Below are positions 1-7,702 of a stretch of 64,000 nt of DNA, in pieces. The stretch is from Acidocella sp. KAb 2-4. Lineage in GTDB: Bacteria; Pseudomonadota; Alphaproteobacteria; Acetobacterales; Acetobacteraceae. Under the pieces are notes generated by a model. The model did not search any database. It was not told the DNA's origin and saw only the letters and a list, made by a program, of their open reading frames with translations. Position 1 is the first letter of the stretch; every line of letters starts with the position of its first letter. The stretch covers positions 124,001-188,000 of the forward strand of contig NZ_JAJDJU010000003.1 of NCBI RefSeq assembly GCF_020567705.1, in the 5' to 3' direction. Made by a program: the position numbers and the translations under genes.

Positions 1-74
1 AGCCGCTCGGCCGCGCGGGTGAAATTACGCTCATGCGCGACGGCGACAAAATAGCGGAGATGACGCAGTTCCAT
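1..74 (-). CDS. LysR-family transcriptional regulator, N-terminus (cut by window edge)
   Basis: Only the first 24 codons are inside the window, reading leftwards from an ATG at 74. The peptide begins MELRHLRYFVAVAHERNFTR and continues AAERL, the typical first helix and start of the helix-turn-helix of BenM/CatM/CbnR-type LysR regulators. It is divergent from the catechol 2,3-dioxygenase at 251. By analogy with aromatic-degradation LysR proteins it is the likely regulator of that gene and of itself, acting in the 176-nt space between them. Effector specificity cannot be judged because the ligand-binding domain is off the window. Confidence 0.85.
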   Translation of the reverse strand, partial: MELRHLRYFVAVAHERNFTRAAER

Positions 75-153
75 CAGATACCTCCCGGCCACAGGCGGAT
101 TTTTCCTGATCCGAAGCGGCATTTTTAGAGATATGCGCGGGATTCGTGGTCTG

Positions 154-164
154 GCAAGCGTTGC
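154..164. promoter_or_regulatory. Palindrome between lysR and catechol dioxygenase (candidate operator)
   Basis: GCAAGCGTTGC is a perfect 4+3+4 palindrome about midway between the divergent starts at 74 and 251. A second inverted pair, GACGTT/AACGTC with a 9-nt spacer, lies at 202-222. LysR proteins bind dyads in such divergent spaces. Neither element fits T-N11-A exactly, so the assignment is tentative. Confidence 0.3.
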
Positions 165-250
165 AAATTTGGTCACACTAGGTGAGAATGCTTTTCATTA
201 TGACGTTCCCTTCTGAAACGTCCTGATTTTAACTGGGGAGTAAGTAAACA

Positions 251-1171
251 ATGGCTCATACAGGCATTTTGCGGCCTGGCTTCGTGCAGGTTCGTGTGCT
301 CGACATGCCAGCCGCGCTAACCCACTATATCGACCGCATCGGCCTCGATAAGGTGACGGAAGGTGCGGATGGCCGCATCTATCTGAAATCCGCGTTCGAG
401 TTTGACCACCACAGCGTCGTGCTGCGGAAAGCCGAGGCCGCGGGCATCGATGTCGTGGCCTTCAAGGTCCGTAGCGACGCTGATCTCGACGCGTTCGAGG
501 CGAAGATCAAAGCGGCGGGCGTGGCGGTGGATCACGTTCCGGCGGGCGAGCAGCCGGGCATCGGCCGCCGCATTGGTTTTTCCGTTGCTTCGGGGCATCG
601 CATCGAGCTCTACGCGCATGCCGATCAATCCGATCCGAAGCCGCAGGTCATCAACCCCGAGCTGTGGAACTACGAGCCGCACGGCATGGCACCGAAGCGC
701 TTCGACCACGTCCTCCTCTACGGTCCGGAGATCGACGCGGTCGAGGAATTCTTCGTCAACGTGCTCGGCTTCCTGGTCGCCGAGCGTGTCGATACGCCCG
801 ACGGCACCATCGGCATCTGGCTCACCGCCGGCATGAAGGCGCATGACATCGCCTTCGTGAAGCACCCGGAGCCCGGCAAGTTGCACCACATCTCCTTCCA
901 GCTTGAAAATTGGAACGCGGTGGGGCATGCGGCGGACATCATCGCGCGCTACGAGATGTCGCTCGATATCGGGCCGACGCGCCATGGCATCACCCAGGGG
1001 CAGACGATCTATTTCTTCGATCCCTCGGGTAATCGTAACGAGGTGTTCACGGGTGGCTACGACTACTACCCCGACAACCCGATGCGCGTGTGGGATGAGC
1101 GCCAGATCGGTAAGGGCATCTTCTACTATGAGCGCGAACTGAACGAGCGCTTCCTCACCGTGGTGACCTGA
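251..1171 (+). CDS. Catechol 2,3-dioxygenase (extradiol ring-cleavage, VOC superfamily)
   Basis: 306 aa, the usual size of XylE/NahH-type extradiol dioxygenases. These use Fe(II) and O2 to cleave catechol meta to the hydroxyls, giving 2-hydroxymuconic semialdehyde. Two VOC domains are visible, the C-terminal one catalytic. The iron ligands are readable: His153 (FDHVLLYG), His213 (second His of KLHHISFQ) and Glu264 (GNRNEVF), almost the XylE numbering. GGGGAG at 235-240 serves the ATG at 251. The gene is alone: a divergent LysR gene lies to the left and a strong terminator follows the stop, so the hydrolase, dehydrogenase and 4-oxalocrotonate genes of a meta pathway are not adjacent. A substituted catechol could be the real substrate. 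Confidence 0.93.
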   Translation: MAHTGILRPGFVQVRVLDMPAALTHYIDRIGLDKVTEGADGRIYLKSAFEFDHHSVVLRKAEAAGIDVVAFKVRSDADLDAFEAKIKAAGVAVDHVPAGEQPGIGRRIGFSVASGHRIELYAHADQSDPKPQVINPELWNYEPHGMAPKRFDHVLLYGPEIDAVEEFFVNVLGFLVAERVDTPDGTIGIWLTAGMKAHDIAFVKHPEPGKLHHISFQLENWNAVGHAADIIARYEMSLDIGPTRHGITQGQTIYFFDPSGNRNEVFTGGYDYYPDNPMRVWDERQIGKGIFYYERELNERFLTVVT

Positions 1172-1182
1172 GCCTCAACACC

Positions 1183-1218
1183 CCGGCGGCTGGTGTCCTC
1201 ACCAGCCGCCGGTTTTTT
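1183..1218 (+). terminator. Rho-independent terminator after catechol dioxygenase
   Basis: A perfect 13-bp stem (1183-1195 with 1200-1212) around a TCCT loop is followed by six T. It begins 11 nt after the dioxygenase stop. The stop codon of the convergent antiporter lies in its T-tract. Confidence 0.93.
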
Positions 1219-2428
1219 ATCGGCGCGGGATGAAGCGCAGCGCGCGCAGCAGCGGGGGCATCGTCAGCCCCTGGCCGACCACCGAGAACGTCACCACCGC
1301 GAAGGTGGCGGTGAGAATATCGTCACGAAAGGGCAGGGTGGGCGGTAACGAGAGCGCCAGCGCCAAACCCAGCGCCCCGCGCAGCCCGCCCCACCACAAA
1401 ATATGTTGCGTGCGCAGCGGCACCGCCCAGCGCGTGCCAGTGAAAATCCGGCAGAGCGGATACACGGTGAGCGCCCGGCTCGCCAAAACTAGCGCGATGA
1501 TGCCCAGCAGCGCCATTACCGCCGGCAGCGGAATGCGCATCGCCCCCACCGCCAGACCGATCAGCAGAAACACCAGCGAATTGGCGAGGTAGGCGATGAA
1601 CTCCCACAGCGCCAGCATGAACTCCCGCTCCTGCGCCGAGAGATGGCTATGCGCGCCGCTGCTCAGCAGCCCGAGATTGCCGATCACCAGACCTGCCGTG
1701 ACGGTGGCCAGCACCCCGGAGCAGCCCGCATGCTGGGCGGCCAAAAACGAGCCATAGGCCGCGACCGTGGTGAGGGCCGCCGTCGCCAGATGGTCGGTGA
1801 AGCGCCCCGCCAGCGCCAGCATCAGCGCCGCTACCCCCAGCCCGATGCCGACGCCCCCCGCCACCGTCCACCCCAGGTTCAGCGCCATCGCGGCCGGGCC
1901 AAGCGCCGGGCCAGCCCCCGGCTGCACCCAGGCCAGCACCAGGCTGAACAGCACTGCCGCGGCGCCGTCGTTGAACAGGCTTTCCGCCTCCACCAACAGG
2001 CGCAGCCGCCCGCTCACCTGGTTGTCCTTGAACATGGCGATCACCGCCACCGGGTCGGTCGCCGCGATCAGCGCCCCAAACAGCGCCGCCGCCCCCACTG
2101 GCCAGCCTAGCCCGGCCACCATGCCCGCCCCCACCACCGCGGCGGCCAGCACCGTGCCCGCGAGCGCCAGCACGGCCACCGGCGCGCCATCGCGGCGCAG
2201 CTCCTGCCAGTGGATGTTGACCGCCGCCTCAAACAGCAGCGGCGGCAGGATGACGTTGAAGATGATGTCATGCGTCAGCGCGATGCCGGAATTCACCCGC
2301 GCCAGCGCCAGCCCCACCCCGGCCAGCACCAGCCCCACCGTATAAGGCAGGCGCAGGCGCCGAGCGACGATGGCGACGGCCGTAGCCGCCAGCAAGAGCC
2401 AGAGCATGTTGGTGATCAGCGTATCCAT
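1217..2428 (-). CDS. Na+/H+ antiporter, CPA1 (NhaP/NHE) family
   Basis: 403 aa, a polytopic inner-membrane protein of roughly 12 hydrophobic segments. It exchanges protons for Na+ or K+ in pH and salt homeostasis. The CPA1 core is clear: AATDPVAVIAMFKD with its Asp, then LVEAESLFNDGAAAVLF, whose ND carries the ion-binding Asp. The start chosen is the ATG at 2428 (MDTLITNMLW), which leads straight into the first membrane helix. The same frame is open further upstream but that part has no membrane-protein character and lies antisense to the enoyl-CoA hydratase. It is divergent from that gene. A CCCGGCCGGCCGGG palindrome sits between them at 2466-2479. Confidence 0.9.
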   Translation of the reverse strand: MDTLITNMLWLLLAATAVAIVARRLRLPYTVGLVLAGVGLALARVNSGIALTHDIIFNVILPPLLFEAAVNIHWQELRRDGAPVAVLALAGTVLAAAVVGAGMVAGLGWPVGAAALFGALIAATDPVAVIAMFKDNQVSGRLRLLVEAESLFNDGAAAVLFSLVLAWVQPGAGPALGPAAMALNLGWTVAGGVGIGLGVAALMLALAGRFTDHLATAALTTVAAYGSFLAAQHAGCSGVLATVTAGLVIGNLGLLSSGAHSHLSAQEREFMLALWEFIAYLANSLVFLLIGLAVGAMRIPLPAVMALLGIIALVLASRALTVYPLCRIFTGTRWAVPLRTQHILWWGGLRGALGLALALSLPPTLPFRDDILTATFAVVTFSVVGQGLTMPPLLRALRFIPRR

Positions 2429-2539
2429 GCCCCGATTGTGCGGCGCTGAAGGCGCGCTGTGAAGGCCCGGCCGGCCGGGTGGCATTTTCCGCAACCGTGC
2501 TAAAAGGGCGCGCAACCGATAACGACTTTGGAGATTTCC

Positions 2540-3313
2540 ATGGCCTATGAAACCCTGCTCGTTGAAACCCACGGCGCCGTCACCCTGGTCCGCCTGAACC
2601 GGCCGCATGCGCTCAACGCCCTGAATTCGCAGGTGATGCGCGATCTGATGGCCGTTCTGGCCGCTTACGACGCCGATTCCACGCAGGGCTGCCTGGTGCT
2701 CACCGGGTCGGAGAAGGCGTTCGCCGCCGGGGCGGACATCAAGGAGATGCAGCCCATGAGCTTCTCCGCCATGTACGCGCAGAACTTCTTCGCCGGGTTT
2801 GACGCTGTTGTCGCCACCCGCAAGCCCTGGATCGCCGCGGTCGCCGGCTTCGCGCTTGGCGGCGGCTGTGAGCTGGCGATGATGGCCGATTATATCATCG
2901 CCGCCGACACCGCGAAATTCGGCCAGCCCGAGGTGAAGCTGGGCGTCGCCCCCGGTATGGGCGGCAGCCAGCGCCTGACCCGCGCCGTCGGCAAGGCCAA
3001 GGCGATGCAGATGTGCCTGACTGGGCGCATGATGGACGCCATCGAGGCCGAGCGCGCCGGGCTGGTGGCCGAGGTGGTGCCGGCCGATAAGCTGCTGGAG
3101 GAGGCGATGAAGCAGGCCCAGGCGATCGCCGCCATGCCGCCGCTCGCCACCATCGCCAATAAGGAAATGGTGAACGCCGCGTTCGAGACGAGTCTGAGCA
3201 TGGGCATCCATTTCGAGCGCCGCCTGTTCAACGGCCTCTGCGCCACCGCCGACAAGCAAGAGGGCATGGCCGCCTTCGCCGAGAAGCGCAAAGGCGTGTG
3301 GCGCGGCGAATAA
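2540..3313 (+). CDS. Enoyl-CoA hydratase (crotonase family)
   Basis: 257 aa, the standard length. It hydrates trans-2-enoyl-CoA to 3-hydroxyacyl-CoA in fatty-acid or branched-chain amino acid oxidation. The oxyanion-hole segments ([26 protein letters not shown]) and both catalytic glutamates are present: Glu111 (CEL) and Glu131 (GQPEV), spaced as in rat mitochondrial crotonase. The start is the ATG at 2540, with GGAG at 2530-2533; a TTG four codons earlier is less likely. It could serve short-chain fatty-acid or valine/isoleucine breakdown; the mms operon nearby lacks its own simple hydratase. It is followed by the palindrome-rich leader of isocitrate lyase. Confidence 0.92.
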   Translation: MAYETLLVETHGAVTLVRLNRPHALNALNSQVMRDLMAVLAAYDADSTQGCLVLTGSEKAFAAGADIKEMQPMSFSAMYAQNFFAGFDAVVATRKPWIAAVAGFALGGGCELAMMADYIIAADTAKFGQPEVKLGVAPGMGGSQRLTRAVGKAKAMQMCLTGRMMDAIEAERAGLVAEVVPADKLLEEAMKQAQAIAAMPPLATIANKEMVNAAFETSLSMGIHFERRLFNGLCATADKQEGMAAFAEKRKGVWRGE

Positions 3314-3326
3314 GCCCGTTTTGCAG

Positions 3327-3366
3327 GCCCGCGATTGTAAAAGCTTTGCCTTTTACGGCCGCGGGC
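3327..3366. promoter_or_regulatory. Interrupted inverted repeat containing TTGTAAA (operator or hairpin)
   Basis: Outer arms GCCCGCG/CGCGGGC (3327-3333 and 3360-3366) enclose inner arms GTAAAAG/CTTTTAC (3337-3343 and 3350-3356). As RNA this is a 14-bp stem with one internal loop and no T-tract, so it is a poor terminator. Its TTGTAAA recurs in the next element 32 nt on, about three helical turns, which favours a DNA-binding role. Confidence 0.4.
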
Positions 3367-3383
3367 TTGTAAACGTATTTACA
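3367..3383. promoter_or_regulatory. TTGTAAA-N4-TTTACA inverted repeat upstream of isocitrate lyase
   Basis: TGTAAACGTATTTACA (3368-3383) is a 6-4-6 inverted repeat, preceded by T to give the same TTGTAAA half as at 3335-3341. The phased pair is a candidate operator for the glyoxylate-shunt gene. The regulator is unknown. Confidence 0.4.
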
Positions 3384-3464
3384 CAATTACAGTGTTTTTG
3401 CAGTTTGAAGACCTTTTCGAGGACATTTTCCTCTCCCTAATCGGGTCGTGAGTTTGTATGAGTA

Positions 3465-3479
3465 TGTTGCGTCGCAACA
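3465..3479. promoter_or_regulatory. Perfect 15-nt palindrome in the isocitrate lyase leader
   Basis: TGTTGCGTCGCAACA is a perfect 7+1+7 palindrome ending 31 nt before the isocitrate lyase ATG. The position suits repression or a leader hairpin. No regulator gene is adjacent. Confidence 0.45.
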
Positions 3480-3510
3480 AGCTCCCCTCCCAACCCGACG
3501 GAAGACGAAG

Positions 3511-5106
3511 ATGTCCTATCAAGACCATATTTCGCAGGTTTCTCAGCTTATCCAGTCCAAAAACGGCACTTGGGACGGCATCAGCCCCGAGTCGGTGGCG
3601 CGCATGCGCCTGCAAAACCGGTTCGCCACCGGCCTGGATATCGCCCGCTACACCGCCAAGATCATGCGCGAGGACATGGCGGCCTATGACGCCGATCCCG
3701 CGAACTACACCCAGTCGCTCGGCTGCTGGCACGGCTTCATCGCCCAGCAGAAGATGATCTCCATCAAGAAGCATTTCGGCTCGACCAAGCGCCGCTACAT
3801 CTACCTCTCCGGCTGGATGGTCGCCGCCCTGCGTTCCGAGTTCGGCCCGCTGCCCGATCAGTCGATGCACGAGAAGACCTCCGTCCCGGCGCTGATCCAG
3901 GAGATCTACACCTTCCTGCGCCAGGCCGACCAGCGCGAGCTGGGCATGCTGTTCCGCGATCTGGACGCCGCCCGCGCCGCTGGCGACATCGCCAAGCAGA
4001 AAGAAGTCCAGCACAAGATCGACAATTACGAGACCCATGTCGTGCCCATCATCGCGGATATCGACGCCGGGTTTGGCAATGCCGAGGCGACCTATCTGCT
4101 GGCCAAGAAGATGATCGAGGCGGGCGCTTGCGCCCTGCAGATCGAGAATCAGGTCTCCGACGAGAAGCAATGCGGTCACCAGGACGGCAAGGTGACTGTG
4201 CCGCACGAGGATTTCGTGCAGAAGATCCGCGCCCTGCGCTACGCCTTCCTGGAACTGGGCGTTGAGGACGGCGTGATCGTCGCCCGCACCGATAGCCTGG
4301 GCGCTGGTCTGACCAAGCAGATCGCCTTCTCCAAGGAGCCGGGCGATATTGGCGACCAGTACAATGCCTTCCTGGATTGCGAGGAAGTGCAGGCCGACGC
4401 CGCCCATAATGGCGACGTGATCATCAACCGCAACGGCAAGCTGCTGCGTCCGAAGCGTCTGCCTTCCAACCTGTATCAGTTCCGTCCCGGCACCGGGGCC
4501 GAGCGCTGCGTGCTGGATTGCATCAACGCCCTGAACAACGGCGCCGACCTGCTGTGGATCGAGACCGAGAAGCCGCATATCGAGCAGATCGCCGGCATGA
4601 TGGACAAGATCCGCGAAGTGTGGCCGAACGCCAAGCTGGCCTACAACAACTCGCCGTCCTTCAACTGGACGCTGAACTTCCGCCAGCAGGTCTATGATGC
4701 ATGGAAGGATGCGGGCAAGGATGTCTCCGCCTATGACCGCGCCAAGCTGATGAGCGTGGATTACGACGCCACCCCGCTGGCGCTCGAGGCCGACGACAAG
4801 ATCCGCACCTTCCAGCGTGATGCGGCGAAGCGCGCGGGCATCTTCCACCACCTCATCACCCTGCCGACCTACCACACCGCGGCCCTGTCCACCGACAATC
4901 TGGCCAAGGAGTATTTCGGCGAGATGGGCATGCTGGGCTACGTGGCTGGCGTGCAGCGCAAGGAGATCCGCCAGGGCATCGCCTGCGTGAAGCACCAGAA
5001 CATGTCCGGCTCCGATATCGGCGACGATCACAAGGAGTATTTCGCTGGCGAGGCCGCGCTGAAGGCTGGCGGCGTACACAACACCATGAACCAGTTCGCC
5101 GCCTGA
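3511..5106 (+). CDS. aceA: Isocitrate lyase, long form (glyoxylate shunt)
   Basis: 531 aa. It cleaves isocitrate to succinate and glyoxylate, allowing growth on acetate, fatty acids and PHB carbon. The length matches the Pseudomonas aeruginosa-type long isoform, not the 434-aa E. coli enzyme, and an insertion in the middle third is visible. The signature DEKQCGHQDGK carries the catalytic Cys at about residue 221. The ATG at 3511 (MSYQDHISQ) is chosen because it follows a purine-rich GGAAGACGAAG and starts the conserved N-terminus; the frame is open about 21 codons upstream without homology. No malate synthase is in the window. The upstream region holds three palindromic elements. A terminator shared with the convergent deacetylase gene follows. 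Confidence 0.95.
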   Translation: MSYQDHISQVSQLIQSKNGTWDGISPESVARMRLQNRFATGLDIARYTAKIMREDMAAYDADPANYTQSLGCWHGFIAQQKMISIKKHFGSTKRRYIYLSGWMVAALRSEFGPLPDQSMHEKTSVPALIQEIYTFLRQADQRELGMLFRDLDAARAAGDIAKQKEVQHKIDNYETHVVPIIADIDAGFGNAEATYLLAKKMIEAGACALQIENQVSDEKQCGHQDGKVTVPHEDFVQKIRALRYAFLELGVEDGVIVARTDSLGAGLTKQIAFSKEPGDIGDQYNAFLDCEEVQADAAHNGDVIINRNGKLLRPKRLPSNLYQFRPGTGAERCVLDCINALNNGADLLWIETEKPHIEQIAGMMDKIREVWPNAKLAYNNSPSFNWTLNFRQQVYDAWKDAGKDVSAYDRAKLMSVDYDATPLALEADDKIRTFQRDAAKRAGIFHHLITLPTYHTAALSTDNLAKEYFGEMGMLGYVAGVQRKEIRQGIACVKHQNMSGSDIGDDHKEYFAGEAALKAGGVHNTMNQFAA

Positions 5107-5147
5107 GGGTGAACCGCATAGCGCCGGCGCCAACGCGCCGGTGCGAC

Positions 5148-5174
5148 AAAAGGCCCGGAAACCCCGGGCCTTTT
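5148..5174. terminator. Bidirectional terminator between isocitrate lyase and deacetylase genes
   Basis: An 11-bp stem, AAAAGGCCCGG paired with CCGGGCCTTTT around a 5-nt loop, is followed by TTTTTATTTT on the plus strand and has an A-run on its other side. It can end both convergent genes. Confidence 0.9.
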
Positions 5175-5178
5175 TATT

Positions 5179-6210
5179 TTACGCCCCTTCGAACCCGGCA
5201 AGCACGTTCACCGCGTTGATCCCGATTTCGGCCACGGCATAGCCGCCCTCCATCACGAAGAGCGCTGGCTTGCCCAGGGCGCCGATCATCGCCCCGATCC
5301 GGGTGAAATGTTCGTGTTCGAGTTTGAAATGGGAAATCGGATCGTCCTTGTACGTATCGACCCCGAGCGACACCACGAGCGCCTCCGGCCCAAAGGCCCG
5401 TATGCGTTCCAGCCCGGCGGTGAGCGCGGCCTCGTAAGCGGGCCATTCCGTGCCCCAGCGCAGCGGAAAATTCAGGTTGAATCCCTCGCCCCTCCCTGCG
5501 CCCATCTCATCGTCGAAGCCGAGCATGTAAGGGTATTCCTGGTCAGGATGGCCATGCAGCGAGACGAACAGCACATCATTGCGGCCGTAGAAGATTTGCT
5601 GCGTGCCATTGCCATGATGGTAATCGATATCGAGGACGGCAATGCGTCCAGCGCCGTCATCACGCAGCCTCTGCGCCGCGATGGCCGCGTTGTTGAGGAA
5701 GCAATAGCCGCCGTAATGATCCGAGCCCGCATGATGCCCCGGCGGGCGGCAGAGCGAAAACGCGGCGCGCTCCCCGGTATTGAGCAAGTTCGCGCCCGTG
5801 AGCGCCACATCGGCCGAGGTCTTCACCGCCTGCCATGTGGTCGCCGTGATCGGGGTGCCGCAATCGAAGCTGTAAAAGCCGAGGCGCCCGTCCAGCGTCT
5901 GCGGCGCCCTGTCCGCGCGCATCCCCCGCGCCGGCCAAGTATAGGGGTAGGCGGCGCCGCTCCGCCCCATGCCGAGCCATTCCTGGTGCGCGGTTTGCAG
6001 TAAGTCCACCAGCCCCGGCGCGTGGATCCGGGTAATGGCGTCCAGCGGACATGGCTGGGGCGCGATCACGTCGCCCAGCTTCACCTCGCGCACGCGGTTC
6101 AGCACCAATTCGGCGCGTTCCGGTTTCTCGAAGGCAGGCACGAATTCGCCAAATAGCAGCTCGCCCGGGCTTTGGTGCAGCAGATGATCGGCACTGTAGA
6201 CGGTTCGCAT
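5179..6210 (-). CDS. Acetylpolyamine amidohydrolase-like histone-deacetylase-fold protein
   Basis: 343 aa, class II HDAC fold, closest in layout to Mycoplana ramosa acetylpolyamine amidohydrolase (341 aa). That enzyme removes acetyl groups from N-acetylputrescine, -spermidine or -spermine. The zinc site is complete: Asp196 and His198 (DIDYHHGNG) and Asp285 (SLGVDTY). The His159-His160 pair (CRPPGHH) and Tyr324 (MEGGY) are present. The segment between residues about 80 and 120 corresponds to the loop that restricts substrate access in the polyamine enzymes. CGAGGAGGAGAG precedes the ATG. Activity on other small acetyl-amines or on protein lysines cannot be excluded. It is convergent with isocitrate lyase and shares its terminator. 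Confidence 0.88.
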   Translation of the reverse strand: MRTVYSADHLLHQSPGELLFGEFVPAFEKPERAELVLNRVREVKLGDVIAPQPCPLDAITRIHAPGLVDLLQTAHQEWLGMGRSGAAYPYTWPARGMRADRAPQTLDGRLGFYSFDCGTPITATTWQAVKTSADVALTGANLLNTGERAAFSLCRPPGHHAGSDHYGGYCFLNNAAIAAQRLRDDGAGRIAVLDIDYHHGNGTQQIFYGRNDVLFVSLHGHPDQEYPYMLGFDDEMGAGRGEGFNLNFPLRWGTEWPAYEAALTAGLERIRAFGPEALVVSLGVDTYKDDPISHFKLEHEHFTRIGAMIGALGKPALFVMEGGYAVAEIGINAVNVLAGFEGA

Positions 6211-6338
6211 CGGCGCTCTCCTCCTCGTTTTTTCAGATCATAGGCGCATGCCAGCCGCCGTCCAACGCCTCTGGTTGCCTCGGCGCCGCGCTGGGGCTAT
6301 GGCGGCGCAATCATTTCACGCGGGAAGAGATTTGTCGC

Positions 6339-6794
6339 ATGACGCTGCTTTGGACGCTGCTGATCCTCACCTTCATTTTCTCGGCTATCTTCATGCTGCC
6401 CACGCGCTGGTACACGGGCATGGCGAGCTGGGTTAAAAATTCCAGCGCCCGCCAGACGCTGCACGCGCTGGAACAGGAGCTAACCCGCCAAGCCGGGCAG
6501 GGCTTCAGCCAGGATATCAGCTTCTTCGCCGAGGGCGTTGGCCTCGCGCTGGACCGCGCGCGCAAGCTGGTGTTCATCGCTGTGCGCGAGGATGGCAAGC
6601 TGCAATCGGCGGTGGTGCCGTTCAGCGCCGTTGTCGACCATACGCATGGCGAAAAGCGCGATAGCGGCTTCTACGATTACTATGTCGATGTCACCATCAC
6701 TGGCGCGGCGCGGCCCGTGTGGCGCCTGCTCTGCGGCGAGAATCCCGAACTGGCCGCCCGCCTGCGCGCGGCGCTGGACGAAGCCAAGGTCTAA
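6339..6794 (+). CDS. Small membrane-anchored protein of unknown function
   Basis: 151 aa starting MTLLWTLLILTFIFSAIFML. This is one N-terminal membrane helix without a cleavage site, followed by a mixed soluble part (residues about 30-151) with several DxxxDxxR-type turns and no motif I recognise. The start at 6339 follows GGGAAGAGA at 6322-6330. The gene is divergent from the deacetylase. Its last 4 nt overlap the end of the convergent carbamate kinase gene. The frame keeps GC3-type codon use across the whole length, which supports a real gene. Topology suggests a protein tethered to the inner membrane. No function can be assigned. Confidence 0.7.
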   Translation: MTLLWTLLILTFIFSAIFMLPTRWYTGMASWVKNSSARQTLHALEQELTRQAGQGFSQDISFFAEGVGLALDRARKLVFIAVREDGKLQSAVVPFSAVVDHTHGEKRDSGFYDYYVDVTITGAARPVWRLLCGENPELAARLRAALDEAKV

Positions 6795-7702
6795 TCCGGC
6801 CGTACGATCGTCCCCGCCTCGCCGGCAGCGATCGCCTGCGCCTCCTCCAGCCGGCCGATCGCGGCGGTCCGCCCGGTGGCGCGCACAAAGGCGCAGGCCG
6901 CCCGCACTTTCGGCCCCATGCTGCCGGCGGCGAAATCATGCGCCGCCAGCGCCCCTGGCGAGGTCTGCCGCAATATCGTCTGGGCCGGGGTGCCATAATT
7001 CAGATACACGGCGGGCACGTCGGTGAGCATCAGCAGCATGTCGGCGCCGATCTCGGCCGCCAGCAGCGCGGCCGAGGCATCCTTGTCGATCACCGCCTCC
7101 ACCCCGCGCCATTGGCCCGCCGCATCCCGCGCCACCGGAATGCCGCCGCCGCCCGCGCAGATCACGAACACCCCCGCCTGGGTGAGGCGGGTAATGCTGC
7201 CCGTGTTCAGCAGCCGGACCGGCGCGGGTGAGGGCACCACGCGGCGCCAATATTGGCCGTCCGGCGCCACCGCCCAGCCGCGGTCCGCCGCCAGTTGCCG
7301 CGCGGTGGCTTCGTCATAGACCGGGCCGATCGGCTTGCTCGGTTTGGCGAAGGCCGGGTCGTTGGCGGCCACCTCGATGCGCGTGAGCAGCGTCGCGATC
7401 TCCGCCTCGGGCGGCAGGGCGTTGGCCAGCTCCTGCTCCAGCAGATAGCCGATCCAGCCTTCGCTCTCGGCGTCCAGGCTGTCCAGCGCCTGCGCCGCCC
7501 CTTTCGGCCCGGCCTCGGCCTGCAAGGCCAGCAGCCCCACCTGCGGGCCGTTGCCATGGGTGAGGGTGACATGGTGCCCCCGCGCCGTCAGCGCCGCGAG
7601 CTGCACCGCCGCCTGCCGCACATTCTCATGCTGTGCTGCCTCGCTCAGCGCCTCGCCCCGGCGCAGCAGCGCGTTGCCGCCCAGGGCCGTGACGATATGC
7701 AT
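6791..7702 (-). CDS. arcC: Carbamate kinase (arginine deiminase pathway)
   Basis: 303 aa, standard length. It converts carbamoyl phosphate and ADP to ATP, CO2 and NH3, the energy-yielding last step of the ADI pathway. The amino-acid-kinase fold is seen in the N-terminal ALGGNALL phosphate-binding loop, THGNGPQVG, and CAGGGGIPV with the downstream EAVIDKD and LLMLTDVPAVY stretches typical of carbamate kinases. The ATG at 7702 forms TGATG with the arcB stop, implying translational coupling; a GTG one codon earlier is an alternative. It is the third gene of arcABC. Confidence 0.94.
   Translation of the reverse strand: MHIVTALGGNALLRRGEALSEAAQHENVRQAAVQLAALTARGHHVTLTHGNGPQVGLLALQAEAGPKGAAQALDSLDAESEGWIGYLLEQELANALPPEAEIATLLTRIEVAANDPAFAKPSKPIGPVYDEATARQLAADRGWAVAPDGQYWRRVVPSPAPVRLLNTGSITRLTQAGVFVICAGGGGIPVARDAAGQWRGVEAVIDKDASAALLAAEIGADMLLMLTDVPAVYLNYGTPAQTILRQTSPGALAAHDFAAGSMGPKVRAACAFVRATGRTAAIGRLEEAQAIAAGEAGTIVRPD

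Noticed and set aside
3327-3366. Hairpin after enoyl-CoA hydratase as an intrinsic terminator
   Set aside because: The stem is long but has no T-run on either side, and its arms contain the repeated TTGTAAA half-site; a regulatory reading fits better.
3379-5133. Long open frame antisense to isocitrate lyase (about 580 codons)
   Set aside because: It mirrors aceA codon structure, is rich in Leu/Gly/Val/His as expected from reverse reading of GC-rich codons, and has no family motif or ribosome-binding site.
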